Virus record (IMG/VR): IMGVR_UViG_3300042691_033066
Coordinates: 1 to 64,000 of that record
DNA: 64,000 bases
Origin: a virus
Direction: 5' to 3' (one strand)
The position numbers and the translations under genes were made by a program. Below, one piece after another: positions 35,966-44,645 of this stretch. Below the pieces are notes generated by a model. That model saw only the letters and a program-made list of their open reading frames with translations, was not told where the DNA came from and did no database searches. Position 1 is the stretch's first letter; each line of letters starts with the position of its first letter.

Positions 35966-38900
35966 ATGAATGAAGAAAATAATCCATACGACTCACCAGA
36001 TTACGCACTCAATGGATTCACGGGAACGTTTAAAAAAGTTCCCCCTCCAGAAGATAAAGAGACGTTAACTCGTCGATTTGCCGATTTAGATCCAGTGGAC
36101 GAGGAAACGTCCAGTACAGAACGAGTTCGTAGGTATTATAAGAGACATCCCGAAAAAGTCCGTAAATATTTAAAGGATACCGTGAAAGATCGTGTAGCCC
36201 GTAATCGTGATCGGGCAAAAGCCGTTAAAAAACACGGGAAAGAAAAGATGAAAAACCATGACGTGCATCATCCAAATGGACCGCAGAACGGTGGTGCACG
36301 GCTGGCTAAAAAAGATCATGGTCGGGATAAAGTCAATGAAATTTTTGAGTTGGTAGTGGAAAACACTAACTTACAAAATATTTATCAATTCGTAGAATAT
36401 GCCGTCCGACGACTAAACATCAAAAATACTCCAAAAATTGTCGTATTGGAACCGAAACCTGATATGACTTCGTTGGGATCGTATGACGTACTAACCAATA
36501 CGATTAGTGTTGTTGCTCGTGGACGGATGTTAGCGGACATTCTTCGGACGATTGCGCACGAGATGGCGCACCAACGGCAAAATGAAATGGGAATCATCAC
36601 CAATCCGGCAGTTGATGGAGCAACGGGGTCACCCATAGAAAATCAAGCAAATAGTGTCGCAGGTATCTTATTACGAGATTACGGACGACAAAATAAAAAC
36701 ATCTATCTATCAGAACACTTATTGGTGGAAGGTGGTGCTCATGGTCATTTAGCACATCCATTTGAAGATACCGATTTATCGTTTAATGATTTTGATGAAA
36801 TGATCAATCGGTCATTAGTGGGCAATTTGGAAAAAGAAGGGCCTGTCGTAGAAAAAATGGACGGACAAAATATTGCCTTTACCATTCGTGATGGTAAGGT
36901 GGTCTTTGCACGTAATAAAGGACATCTAAAGAATCGTGCAGAAAAGGCATTGTCTGCCGAAGAATTGACTACAATGTTTGCTGGTCGTGGAGAGATCTCC
37001 GATGCGTTTGCTAAAGCAGCCGAAGACATTGAAGCTGCTATGAGTAAATTATCGCCAGATGAAATTGAACAAGTGTTTGGAAATGGAAAACGGGTGATGA
37101 GTACGGAAATTATTTATCCTGGTACTCGTAATGTTATTCCTTATGATAAGACGGTATTAGTATTTCATGGTACATTAGAACATGACGATGCTGGAGAAAA
37201 GGTCGGTGTTCAAAATACTGAAAATGGAAAAGTCATTGCTAATGCAGTTACTAAAGCAAATGCAGATAAACAACGTACATTCGGTATATCTGGTCCACGA
37301 ACGGTTGCTATTTCTGATCAAGTCACAGAAGAAATGCAACAAGTATATTCTCGTTTATCACAAAAATTAGAAGATCTTCGTGCGCAGTATAATTTAAAAC
37401 CAACTGCCACATTACATGATTATTTGGAAGAGTGGTGGGGAGAACGTTTGACTGAAATAGAAAGTCAACAAGGATTTAAGTTTACTAATCAAGAACGTAG
37501 TGGACTTACTGCTCGTTGGATTGATAACGATAAAACATTTGGTGTAAAAAATATATCTGACGAGAAAAAAGAGTGGTTTAGAGAATTTGAAAAGAATGAT
37601 TTGAAACCAATGCTTAAGCAATCCGTCAAACCAGTTGAACAAGTATTTTTATCGGCAGGTGTGTACTCATTAAAACGGGTAGTTGAATTTTTGTCGGCAA
37701 ATAATCCCGCAATGACTGATGAATTGAAAAAAGAATTTGCGGACAGTGTGCATGGTATACAACAAGCGGGTGGCCCTGAAAAATTACAAAAGTTAGAGTA
37801 TGAACTGGCTAGATTAAAAGAACTTGGTATTGATAACGTGGTACCAAGTGAAGGTTTAATATTCACGTATAATGGAAATCCGTACAAATTAACGGGTGCA
37901 TTTGCTCCAGTAAATCAAATTATTGGAACGATGAAATACGATAGAGCTCCTGAAAAGACAGAGACTCCAGCAACAGAACCTCAAAAAACCGAACCTGCGC
38001 CAGAAAAAGTAGCAGATGAACCCGTGCAACCAAAAACTCCAGCACAACCGCCCAAACCCATTGCAATTTATCCAGGACGGTTTCAACCATATCATGCGGG
38101 ACATCATGTTACGTATGAAGCATTGGTTGAAAAGTTTGGAAAAGAAAATGTGTATGTGGTGAGTTCAGACAAACAAGATAGTATTACGTCACCATTTGGT
38201 TTTAGTGACAAACAGGAAATCATGACAAGTATGTTTGATATCCCAGAAGATCGTATTATCCAAGTAAAAAATCCATACAATCCAATAGAGTTAACAAAGC
38301 AATTACCAGAAGGAACTCCTGTAGTATTTGCGGTCGGTGAAAAAGACGCTCAACGATTGGGTGGTAAATACTTCCAAAAATATGATCCAAATGAAAAAAT
38401 GGTAGGATACAAGCAAGCTGGATATGTGTGGATTGGACCACCACCAAATCTGGAAGTTAATGGAAAAGAAATCAGTGGAACGCAACTTCGGGCAGTTATG
38501 GGCGATCCGGCAATTACTGATAGAGCAAAGCAAGAAATTTTTACCAAAATATATGGTAAATTTGATAAGAAAATTTTTGATAAAGTGGTCAAAAAAACGT
38601 CTGATGCAGAAGAAGCTAAAAAGATAACCGCACAACACGGTGAAGAACCAGTTGTCGCAGAACCTGGTGCGAAAAAACCAACGAAAGGAAAAGGTAAAAA
38701 ACCAGACGAAAAAGCATTGGGCCGTGCTAAATCCGTATTGGGTCAAAAAGTTCGTAATCCAAAAACTGATCGTGACATTCTAGTTGCAACTGCCTTGAAA
38801 TACCCAACAGACGAACCCGTACGAAAAGCAGCAGAACGAATGGTACAACAAGCAATGTCACAAAAAGAAGGAGTGCTTACCGAAAATACAAAGTCTGATA

Positions 38901-39592
38901 AATTGAAAGTCTATGTATCTATACGAGAATACACGGACGAAGATTTGGAAAATGAAGCAGACGAGTATTTTAAAAACGAACGGACGTTAAAGACATTCCC
39001 AGATATTTTTGATAGTTCCGCAGAACTTAAGAAAGCTATTATGAATGCTCCCAGTGAAGTCTTAACTGTTGATGAGTTAAATAATTTAGAAAACAGTGAT
39101 GTACCCGATGTCTTAGGTGGAAAGAATAAGATGCAGGTATTAAAGAAATTATTGGGTCGTAAACAGGATGTCACGGGATTATTAAAAGATATTAAAGCAA
39201 GAAAACCCGTTGCCATGCCGATTGTGATCAAACACACCAATGGATATTATTTGTTGGGAGGAAACACGAGATTGTCGGTATTGGCAGCAATTGGACATAC
39301 GATGCCGGTCAAAGTATTGGGACATGGTAGTCCATATCCATCACCATACGTACATGCAACATCCGGTGATGCATCCAAAGGTAAACAGAAAAAAACTGGT
39401 AACAAGGATTTATTTAAAAAATTGATGCAAATGAGAATCACTAACCCAGAAACCGGCAACCAAGTAAAAGTTGATACGGCAATGGATTATGATCGTTTAC
39501 ATCCCGCTCATAAGGCAGCTATGGCGTTTATTCGTCAAAACATGAAGGGACTATCCAACAGAGCAGGAATACCAAAAAACAGAACCGACTAA
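35966..39592 (+). CDS. Polyvalent multi-enzyme protein: metallopeptidase, ligase-type NTase, NMNAT-like and ParB-like domains
   Basis: 1,208 aa. Seen in order: a basic, degenerate HNH-like stretch (HDVHHPNG, 98-121); HExxH (H198-E199-x-x-H202, with E225 as possible third ligand); and a covalent nucleotidyltransferase/ligase domain with motif I KMDG (K297), motif III TEIIYPGTR (E381), motif IV EGLIF (E629) and motif V K641. Next are an HxGH nucleotidyltransferase (GRFQPYHAGH, H710/H713; ISGTQLR, 836-842) and a ParB-like segment with GGNTRL (1098-1103). A 36-residue motif is repeated at 929-964 and 1158-1193. LxE sites occur at 255/256 and 973/974. Such mixtures define 'polyvalent' proteins thought to be injected with the genome. 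RNA repair, NAD-related chemistry and host DNA interference are possible roles, none proven. It follows its own promoter-like element. Confidence 0.75.
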   Translation: MNEENNPYDSPDYALNGFTGTFKKVPPPEDKETLTRRFADLDPVDEETSSTERVRRYYKRHPEKVRKYLKDTVKDRVARNRDRAKAVKKHGKEKMKNHDVHHPNGPQNGGARLAKKDHGRDKVNEIFELVVENTNLQNIYQFVEYAVRRLNIKNTPKIVVLEPKPDMTSLGSYDVLTNTISVVARGRMLADILRTIAHEMAHQRQNEMGIITNPAVDGATGSPIENQANSVAGILLRDYGRQNKNIYLSEHLLVEGGAHGHLAHPFEDTDLSFNDFDEMINRSLVGNLEKEGPVVEKMDGQNIAFTIRDGKVVFARNKGHLKNRAEKALSAEELTTMFAGRGEISDAFAKAAEDIEAAMSKLSPDEIEQVFGNGKRVMSTEIIYPGTRNVIPYDKTVLVFHGTLEHDDAGEKVGVQNTENGKVIANAVTKANADKQRTFGISGPRTVAISDQVTEEMQQVYSRLSQKLEDLRAQYNLKPTATLHDYLEEWWGERLTEIESQQGFKFTNQERSGLTARWIDNDKTFGVKNISDEKKEWFREFEKNDLKPMLKQSVKPVEQVFLSAGVYSLKRVVEFLSANNPAMTDELKKEFADSVHGIQQAGGPEKLQKLEYELARLKELGIDNVVPSEGLIFTYNGNPYKLTGAFAPVNQIIGTMKYDRAPEKTETPATEPQKTEPAPEKVADEPVQPKTPAQPPKPIAIYPGRFQPYHAGHHVTYEALVEKFGKENVYVVSSDKQDSITSPFGFSDKQEIMTSMFDIPEDRIIQVKNPYNPIELTKQLPEGTPVVFAVGEKDAQRLGGKYFQKYDPNEKMVGYKQAGYVWIGPPPNLEVNGKEISGTQLRAVMGDPAITDRAKQEIFTKIYGKFDKKIFDKVVKKTSDAEEAKKITAQHGEEPVVAEPGAKKPTKGKGKKPDEKALGRAKSVLGQKVRNPKTDRDILVATALKYPTDEPVRKAAERMVQQAMSQKEGVLTENTKSDKLKVYVSIREYTDEDLENEADEYFKNERTLKTFPDIFDSSAELKKAIMNAPSEVLTVDELNNLENSDVPDVLGGKNKMQVLKKLLGRKQDVTGLLKDIKARKPVAMPIVIKHTNGYYLLGGNTRLSVLAAIGHTMPVKVLGHGSPYPSPYVHATSGDASKGKQKKTGNKDLFKKLMQMRITNPETGNQVKVDTAMDYDRLHPAHKAAMAFIRQNMKGLSNRAGIPKNRTD

Positions 39593-39601
39593 GGGGTTAT
39601 T

Positions 39602-40195
39602 ATGGCAGATCATCAAGCAATTAACAATGTTCGACGTAAAATTAATGAAGTAATGAAAAAGACCGACGAACGTATTGTCGTGGGATGGCGTCCAGAATTA
39701 AATGAAAAAAGAAACGAAGGTGATGTGTGGGAAGGACTAGATGGAAAACAATGGACGATTAAAAATGGTATCAAACAAAACGTTACTAAACTGGATCTAG
39801 CAAAGACACCGTGGTTTTGCCCAGAGTGTCAAAAATCTATGAGTCATAGATTGGACGATAAATTTTGGAATATTCGTGGCAAATGTTTTGATTGTATCAT
39901 TAAAGAAGAAATGGAAATTCGTCGTCAAGGAAAGTGGAAAGAATATGAAAAGAAAAAACTTCAACAAAATTATGTGGCATCGTTGAGAGATCATATTAAT
40001 CAATTACAAGATTACCATGACACAGTAACGTCTCCGTCATTTGTTCATGCCGACCAAGAACGTATTTTGATGATTGAACAATGGAATGTTGATATAGAAA
40101 AAATTAAGACAGATTTACGAAAAGATATTGAAGAACTCACAGCACACCTTACTGAGTGTGAAGCGGAGATGACCAACAATGGAACGAGTGATTGA
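39602..40195 (+). CDS. Zinc-ribbon/coiled-coil protein upstream of terminase
   Basis: 197 aa. A four-cysteine zinc ribbon is visible (CPEC near residue 73, then KCFDC near 97). Before it is a WxGLDGKQW segment, after it a long charged coiled coil to the C terminus. Function is unknown. Its place two genes before the large terminase would suit a DNA-binding packaging accessory, possibly doing the job of the small terminase, which I could not otherwise identify; that is inference. AAGGGG precedes the ATG. It overlaps the next gene by 17 bases. Confidence 0.6.
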   Translation: MADHQAINNVRRKINEVMKKTDERIVVGWRPELNEKRNEGDVWEGLDGKQWTIKNGIKQNVTKLDLAKTPWFCPECQKSMSHRLDDKFWNIRGKCFDCIIKEEMEIRRQGKWKEYEKKKLQQNYVASLRDHINQLQDYHDTVTSPSFVHADQERILMIEQWNVDIEKIKTDLRKDIEELTAHLTECEAEMTNNGTSD

Positions 40196-40838
40196 AGCTC
40201 TTAGAAAATTAATAAAAGATTTTAGTAAAATGCCACAAGTGACGCAACTCGTTGTGGCAGGTGTACTAGTACTAGTTGCATTTAATATGGGACAGTGCGA
40301 TAGTGATTCTCAACTGAATAAGTTTAGAGCAGAATTTTCTGTTTTACAAAAAGAAGCAACGGATACGAAACACTTTGCGGATTCCGTGCAATCAAATGTA
40401 ATTCGTCTAGCTGATGAGTCCAAGAAAAAAGATTCGGTCATTACCAGACTATCATTCACGATTGACTTTACCAACAAACAACGTACGCAGTTGAAAGGAA
40501 ATCTTGTCAAGTTGGAAGATAGTTTGCGGGTAGTAAAAGATACCGCAGAATTAATTGCTATACAAGAAGGTATAATTTATAATTTAAAAGATCAAGTCGC
40601 CAACGCCGAGTCTGTCATAGAAAACCAAAAACAAGTAATAACAACACAACAGTTTAAAATAACCAAGTTGGACAGTGCGGTAGCATTAGCAACACAACGA
40701 GGTGATAGTTTACAAACTGTTGTGACTAAATTAATTAATATGCCGAAACCACCCCGCCAATGGATTAGTAAAAAGACCGCCGGTATGATTGCGTTTGCAA
40801 CTGGTGTTATTGTCGGAGATCAGTTGGCAAGGAGATGA
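40179..40838 (+). CDS. Membrane-anchored coiled-coil protein
   Basis: 219 aa. A hydrophobic segment at about 22-36 (QLVVAGVLVLVAFNM), then a long coiled coil (45-175) and a second weaker hydrophobic stretch near the C terminus (AGMIAFATGVIVGDQ) before LARR. One TM plus a periplasmic coiled coil is the shape of an inner-membrane spanin, but the C-terminal hydrophobic part and the position beside terminase do not fit well. It may instead tether packaging or head assembly to the membrane. No partner outer-membrane spanin lipoprotein was seen. Confidence 0.6.
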   Translation: MERVIEALRKLIKDFSKMPQVTQLVVAGVLVLVAFNMGQCDSDSQLNKFRAEFSVLQKEATDTKHFADSVQSNVIRLADESKKKDSVITRLSFTIDFTNKQRTQLKGNLVKLEDSLRVVKDTAELIAIQEGIIYNLKDQVANAESVIENQKQVITTQQFKITKLDSAVALATQRGDSLQTVVTKLINMPKPPRQWISKKTAGMIAFATGVIVGDQLARR

Positions 40839-40839
40839 G

Positions 40840-42420
40840 ATGGCTCAAGATTTAAAAGAAATTATTAAACAAGAGTACAAAAAGTGTGCAGCTAACCCTG
40901 CATATTTTTTGTCTAAATACTCGTATATTCAACATCCGACGCGAGGTCGGATGTTGTTTGATTTGTACCATTACCAGAAAGACGCATTAAAAGATTTTGA
41001 CGGACACGATTATAATATTGTCCTCAAAGGTCGTCAGATCGGTATTTCTACGTTGGTTGCCGGATATTCTTTGTGGTTATTATTATTCCACCGAGATAAA
41101 AATATTCTCGTTATTGCTACCAAACAAGAAACTGCAAAGAACTTAGTAACGAAAGTCCGATTCATGCATCAAAATCTTCCTGTGTGGTTACGAGGAAGTG
41201 TTATTACTGATAACAAACTTTCCTTACAATTTGCCAACGGATCGCAGATTAAAGCAGTGGCAAGTAGTAAAGACGCCGGTCGTTCTGAAGCATTGTCACT
41301 ATTGATTCTTGACGAGGCGGCATTCATTGATGATGCTGAAATTATTTGGACAGCCGCATCTAGTACGTTGTCAACGGGTGGTAAAGCAATTCTTTTGTCT
41401 ACACCAAACGGCATTGGTAACTTCTTCCATAAGATGTGGCAACAAGCAGAAAATAAAGCCAATAGTTTCAATCCGATTCTACTGGACTGGCGAGTACACC
41501 CAGAACGAGATCAAGCATGGCGTGACCGTCAGACGGAATTGATGGGTGAAATGGAAGCATCGCAGGAACATGATGCATCGTTTATCTTTTCGGGTAATAC
41601 AGTTATTCCACCCGATCTTATTGAGTTTTATAAAAAGACCTATGTCCAAGAACCCATCTCCAAACAAGGATTTGATGGAAACCTCTGGGTGTGGGAATAT
41701 CCATTGGCCGGAAAATCGTATGTAGTATGTGCTGACGTTGCTCGTGGAGATGGTGAAGATTATTCCACGTTCCATGTGATTGACGTAGAAAAGTCGGTTC
41801 AAGTAGCAGAATATAAAGGGAAGGTAGAAACAAAACAGTTTGGTAATATGTTGGTATCTATCGCCACAGAATATAACGATGCATTATTAATACCCGATAA
41901 TAGTTCTATTGGATGGAACTGTATTCAACAAATTATTGACAGGGGATATCGGAATCTCTTCTATATGTCCAGAGATTTACAATATGTGGATGTAGAACAT
42001 CAAGTAACTAATAGACATTATCGTGACGAACGAAATATGGTGCCGGGATTCATGATTTCACAACGTACTCGTCCACTGATTATTGCACGTTTAAAAGAAT
42101 ATATGTTGGATAATTCGTTTACTATTCGGTCGGGTCGAATGATGGCGGAGTTGGAAACATTCATCTGGAAAAACGGTCGTCCAGAGGCTCTGCAGGGGTA
42201 TAATGACGACTTGGTATTGGCGTTGTGTATTGGACTGTGGGTCCGTGATACTGCGCTTAGATTGCGTCAGGAAGGGATAGAGCTGACCAAAATGGCATTG
42301 GATAAGACCTCCTATAACACCGTTCCGTTTGCTATAAAGCAAGGTGGATTGGATCATAATCCGTACGAAATGAAAATCGGTGATAATCAGACGGAAGATC
42401 TTAGGTGGTTGATAGGATAA
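40840..42420 (+). CDS. 17: Terminase large subunit, gp17-like
   Basis: 526 aa (T4 gp17 610 aa). ATPase part: a deviant Walker A VLKGRQIGIST (61-71) without the usual lysine before Ser/Thr, Walker B LLILDEAAF (154-162; D158, E159) and coupling motif LLSTPNG. Nuclease part: VVCADVARGDGEDYSTFHV, an RNase H-like first acidic motif, then PDNSSIGW and late acidic residues near NDDLVLAL. It packages DNA into proheads through the portal and cuts concatemers. The start at 40840 is chosen for AAGGAGATGAG; an in-frame start at 40789 lies inside the previous gene. The protein lacks the extra N-terminal region of T4 gp17. Confidence 0.93.
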   Translation: MAQDLKEIIKQEYKKCAANPAYFLSKYSYIQHPTRGRMLFDLYHYQKDALKDFDGHDYNIVLKGRQIGISTLVAGYSLWLLLFHRDKNILVIATKQETAKNLVTKVRFMHQNLPVWLRGSVITDNKLSLQFANGSQIKAVASSKDAGRSEALSLLILDEAAFIDDAEIIWTAASSTLSTGGKAILLSTPNGIGNFFHKMWQQAENKANSFNPILLDWRVHPERDQAWRDRQTELMGEMEASQEHDASFIFSGNTVIPPDLIEFYKKTYVQEPISKQGFDGNLWVWEYPLAGKSYVVCADVARGDGEDYSTFHVIDVEKSVQVAEYKGKVETKQFGNMLVSIATEYNDALLIPDNSSIGWNCIQQIIDRGYRNLFYMSRDLQYVDVEHQVTNRHYRDERNMVPGFMISQRTRPLIIARLKEYMLDNSFTIRSGRMMAELETFIWKNGRPEALQGYNDDLVLALCIGLWVRDTALRLRQEGIELTKMALDKTSYNTVPFAIKQGGLDHNPYEMKIGDNQTEDLRWLIG

Positions 42421-42446
42421 TTTGGTTGTATTAAGAATGAGAGTTA

Positions 42447-42454
42447 TATTTATA
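42447..42454 (+). promoter_or_regulatory. Candidate late promoter TATTTATA
   Basis: TTATATTTATATA, with the core 35 bases before the ATG at 42490, in the gap after the terminase. Confidence 0.55.
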
Positions 42455-42489
42455 TATTGATATACTTTATCTACTCTGCGGAGATTTGT

Positions 42490-42783
42490 ATGAAGCGTAG
42501 TGAATTAGAAGAAATTATTATGGAAGAAATTTATAAGACGTTACATGAAGAACGTCTGATGAATGAACAACCCCTTGATGAAAAATCCGTTCCACAACCA
42601 TACGATAGAAAAAATCGTCGTCGGATGAACGGATCGCAAATTGCCCGTAGAGATAAGATTGGAAAGGCAATGAAGAAAAATAAAAAAATTGTTGCGAAGT
42701 TCAAAAAGCAACATGGTAGTGAGTGGGAAGATTATTTATGGGCAACTGCAACAAGTAAAGCCATCACTGGCGGAGAAAAATAA
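42490..42783 (+). CDS. Small basic head-region protein with amphipathic N terminus
   Basis: 97 aa. The N-terminal 25 residues ([18 protein letters not shown]) form an acidic amphipathic helix, like the leader peptides of other small genes nearby. The rest is strongly basic ([20 protein letters not shown] and [15 protein letters not shown]). This split, an acidic leader and a basic body, resembles T4 internal head proteins. The start at 42490 follows GCGGAG. The TAATG overlap with the next gene indicates coupling. No family is recognised. Confidence 0.6.
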   Translation: MKRSELEEIIMEEIYKTLHEERLMNEQPLDEKSVPQPYDRKNRRRMNGSQIARRDKIGKAMKKNKKIVAKFKKQHGSEWEDYLWATATSKAITGGEK

Positions 42784-43352
42784 TGATTAGAATGATAGGA
42801 TTAGTAGACCTACGTCCAGTTAAGACGTTTAACAGTTCTGCAGATATTGACGAAGCATTGGATCCGGTGGGAAAAGAAGACAATGACGTTGATAATGATG
42901 GTGATGCTGATAAGACCGATAAATATTTAAAAACTCGTCGTGATGCAATCTCAAAGAAGATTAACGAAGACGACAATCCAGTTCCATCCAATGACCATGA
43001 AGTATCAATGGCAAATAATTCATTGGATGCAATTATTAATCATGCTAATGAGTTAAAAACAAAACTTGGTGAAACAGAAAAAGATATTCCTGCGTGGATC
43101 CAAGATCATATCACAAATGCGGCAAATTATATACAACAAGCTGCTAGTAACTATCACGAACAAAATATCCCAGACGGACCACAACCAGATAAACCAGAAC
43201 AACCACAGCAAGAGCCCATGAACGAAAAAGCTCCAGAAGGTTGGGAAGGCACGGTGAAGGCAATGAAGAAGCACTCAGATAAAATTGACAATCCGTGGGC
43301 AATGGCACATTATATGAAGTCTAAGGGATATACATCACATAAAGGAAAATAA
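42783..43352 (+). CDS. Probable internal/minor head protein with EF-hand-like loop
   Basis: 189 aa. IDEA (22-25) matches the prohead-protease pattern (I/L)xE|A. Residues 35-46 ([12 protein letters not shown]) have oxygen ligands at all positions 1, 3, 5, 7, 9 and 12 of a calcium-binding loop. A helical middle, a Pro/Gln linker and a C-terminal motif [17 protein letters not shown] with [17 protein letters not shown] follow; I recall both modules in head-cluster proteins of marine T4-like phages. No enzymatic function is seen. It lies within a run of small genes between terminase and portal. Confidence 0.66.
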   Translation: MIRMIGLVDLRPVKTFNSSADIDEALDPVGKEDNDVDNDGDADKTDKYLKTRRDAISKKINEDDNPVPSNDHEVSMANNSLDAIINHANELKTKLGETEKDIPAWIQDHITNAANYIQQAASNYHEQNIPDGPQPDKPEQPQQEPMNEKAPEGWEGTVKAMKKHSDKIDNPWAMAHYMKSKGYTSHKGK

Positions 43353-43353
43353 C

Positions 43354-43716
43354 ATGGAACAGTTAGGAAAGTTTCTTGGAACCTTGATGTCCAGTAGAAC
43401 ACAGACCCACATCTTCCATTTACAAACTCCATCATTTGCCGCACATAAGGCATTAGATGATTATTATAGTGGAATTATTGATCTTATTGATTCATATGCA
43501 GAAATGGCGCAAGGTCGTTATGGTATCATTCGTGGGTACCAAATGACCAGTCAAATCATGGAAGATGATTCCTCGTTAAAGTATTTTATGGGATTGCAAA
43601 AGTTTGTTGACGGCATTCGTGGTCAACTTCCACAAGACGGTGAATTGAACAATACGGTTGATGAAATTTCTGGATTGATTAGTTCAACTATTTATAAACT
43701 TAAATTTTTAAAGTAG
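43354..43716 (+). CDS. DUF5856-like helical protein
   Basis: 120 aa, almost all helix. The conserved opening THIFHLQTPSFAAHKALDDY and the following DLIDSYAEMAQGRYG match what I remember of DUF5856, a phage family with a ferritin/Dps-like helical pattern. The His and Glu residues are suggestive of metal binding, but no full ferroxidase set can be confirmed. AAAGGA lies ahead of the ATG. A role as packaged protein or head accessory is inferred from position. Confidence 0.68.
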   Translation: MEQLGKFLGTLMSSRTQTHIFHLQTPSFAAHKALDDYYSGIIDLIDSYAEMAQGRYGIIRGYQMTSQIMEDDSSLKYFMGLQKFVDGIRGQLPQDGELNNTVDEISGLISSTIYKLKFLK

Positions 43717-43725
43717 AGAAATGCC

Positions 43726-44235
43726 ATGCCTACAGGTGATACATTTAATGCACCGCAACCTGACTTTGATACGTACAATGAATATGATCAACAGTGTGAA
43801 GGGGAAGGTTGCCTAGAAGAAAAAAAGGGACCATGTTGGAAGGGATATGAAATGATCGGAATGAAACAGAAAGACGGTCGTGAAGTTCCCAACTGTGTTC
43901 CCATTGACGAAAGTTGCATATACGACGGTCAATTCTGTCCCGCATGTCTTGCCAAATATATTTTAGAAAACAAAAAAGCAGGATACTTGGAAGAAGCAGA
44001 ATACCAAGGACGTACGGTATCGCTTGGAAAACCTATGCGTGGTGATGTGAAAAAATTCAAAGTATTCGTAAAAGATCCGTCGTCTGGAAATGTCAAGAAA
44101 GTCAATTTCGGTGATCCGAACATGCGAATTAAAAAGTCCAATCCTGCTCGTCGTAAATCATTTAGAGCACGACATAACTGCTCCAACCCAGGTCCAAGAA
44201 CCAAAGCTCGGTATTGGAGTTGTCGTAAGTGGTAA
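43726..44235 (+). CDS. Conserved Cys-containing head-cluster protein
   Basis: 169 aa. The first half has cysteine pairs (CEGEGC; GPCWKGYEMIGMKQKDGR; CPACLAKYI) that could form a small zinc or disulfide-bound fold. The second half, from AEYQGRTVSLGKPMRGDVKK through VNFGDPNMRIKKSNPARRKS to RARHNCSNPGPRTKARYWSC, is basic and extremely conserved among T4-like marine phages in my memory. YLEE|A at 90/91 fits the LxE|A prohead-protease rule and lies exactly between the halves. I infer a processed internal or capsid-associated protein; function is unknown. The ATG at 43726 is used; another at 43721 is out of frame. Confidence 0.7.
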   Translation: MPTGDTFNAPQPDFDTYNEYDQQCEGEGCLEEKKGPCWKGYEMIGMKQKDGREVPNCVPIDESCIYDGQFCPACLAKYILENKKAGYLEEAEYQGRTVSLGKPMRGDVKKFKVFVKDPSSGNVKKVNFGDPNMRIKKSNPARRKSFRARHNCSNPGPRTKARYWSCRKW

Positions 44236-44645
44236 TTCGTCTTCGTGATTTATTGACCGAAGCAGACACTAAAAAAGACACTCCATATGTGAGTGGGGAT
44301 ACTTATATTAGTAAGGAAGAAGCAAAGCACATCTATGATAATATGGGATACGACTTTGACTTCAATCAATTTGTTTTGGGTATGAATGTAGAACTGGAAC
44401 ATCAAGATGTGACAGACGGGAGTTTGGTGAAAACTGCTATGATTGCCGCAGCACATTTGAAAGAAGTTCCTGACTATTATACAAAATTAAAACAACACGT
44501 TGAACCCAAAAAAGTTACAAAAGAAGATGGTGCACCAACGGGAGGAATTGGATTAAGTCTTCCCGGCGGATATATCAACGGAGCACCAAATCCTAAAGAT
44601 GTAAAAAAGACACGATTGCGTCTCAATAAGGAGAAAACACAATGA
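44229..44645 (+). CDS. DUF5661-like protein with capsid-targeting-like leader
   Basis: 138 aa with a GTG start at 44229, ten bases after GGAG and overlapping the previous stop. The leader MVIRLRDLLTEA ends in LTE|A, the consensus of prohead protease cleavage, and resembles T4 capsid-targeting peptides. The body shows NQFVLGMNVELEHQDVTDG and AAAHLKEVPDYYTKL, the signature of DUF5661, whose His/Glu residues suggest metal binding. A Gly-rich C terminus ends with basic residues. It is probably packaged into the head with its leader removed. Confidence 0.66.
   Translation: MVIRLRDLLTEADTKKDTPYVSGDTYISKEEAKHIYDNMGYDFDFNQFVLGMNVELEHQDVTDGSLVKTAMIAAAHLKEVPDYYTKLKQHVEPKKVTKEDGAPTGGIGLSLPGGYINGAPNPKDVKKTRLRLNKEKTQ

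Noticed and set aside
40179-40838. Inner-membrane spanin assignment
   Set aside because: The shape fits in part, but there is no outer-membrane partner, a second hydrophobic stretch lies at the C terminus and the lysozyme-like gene is 36 kb away.
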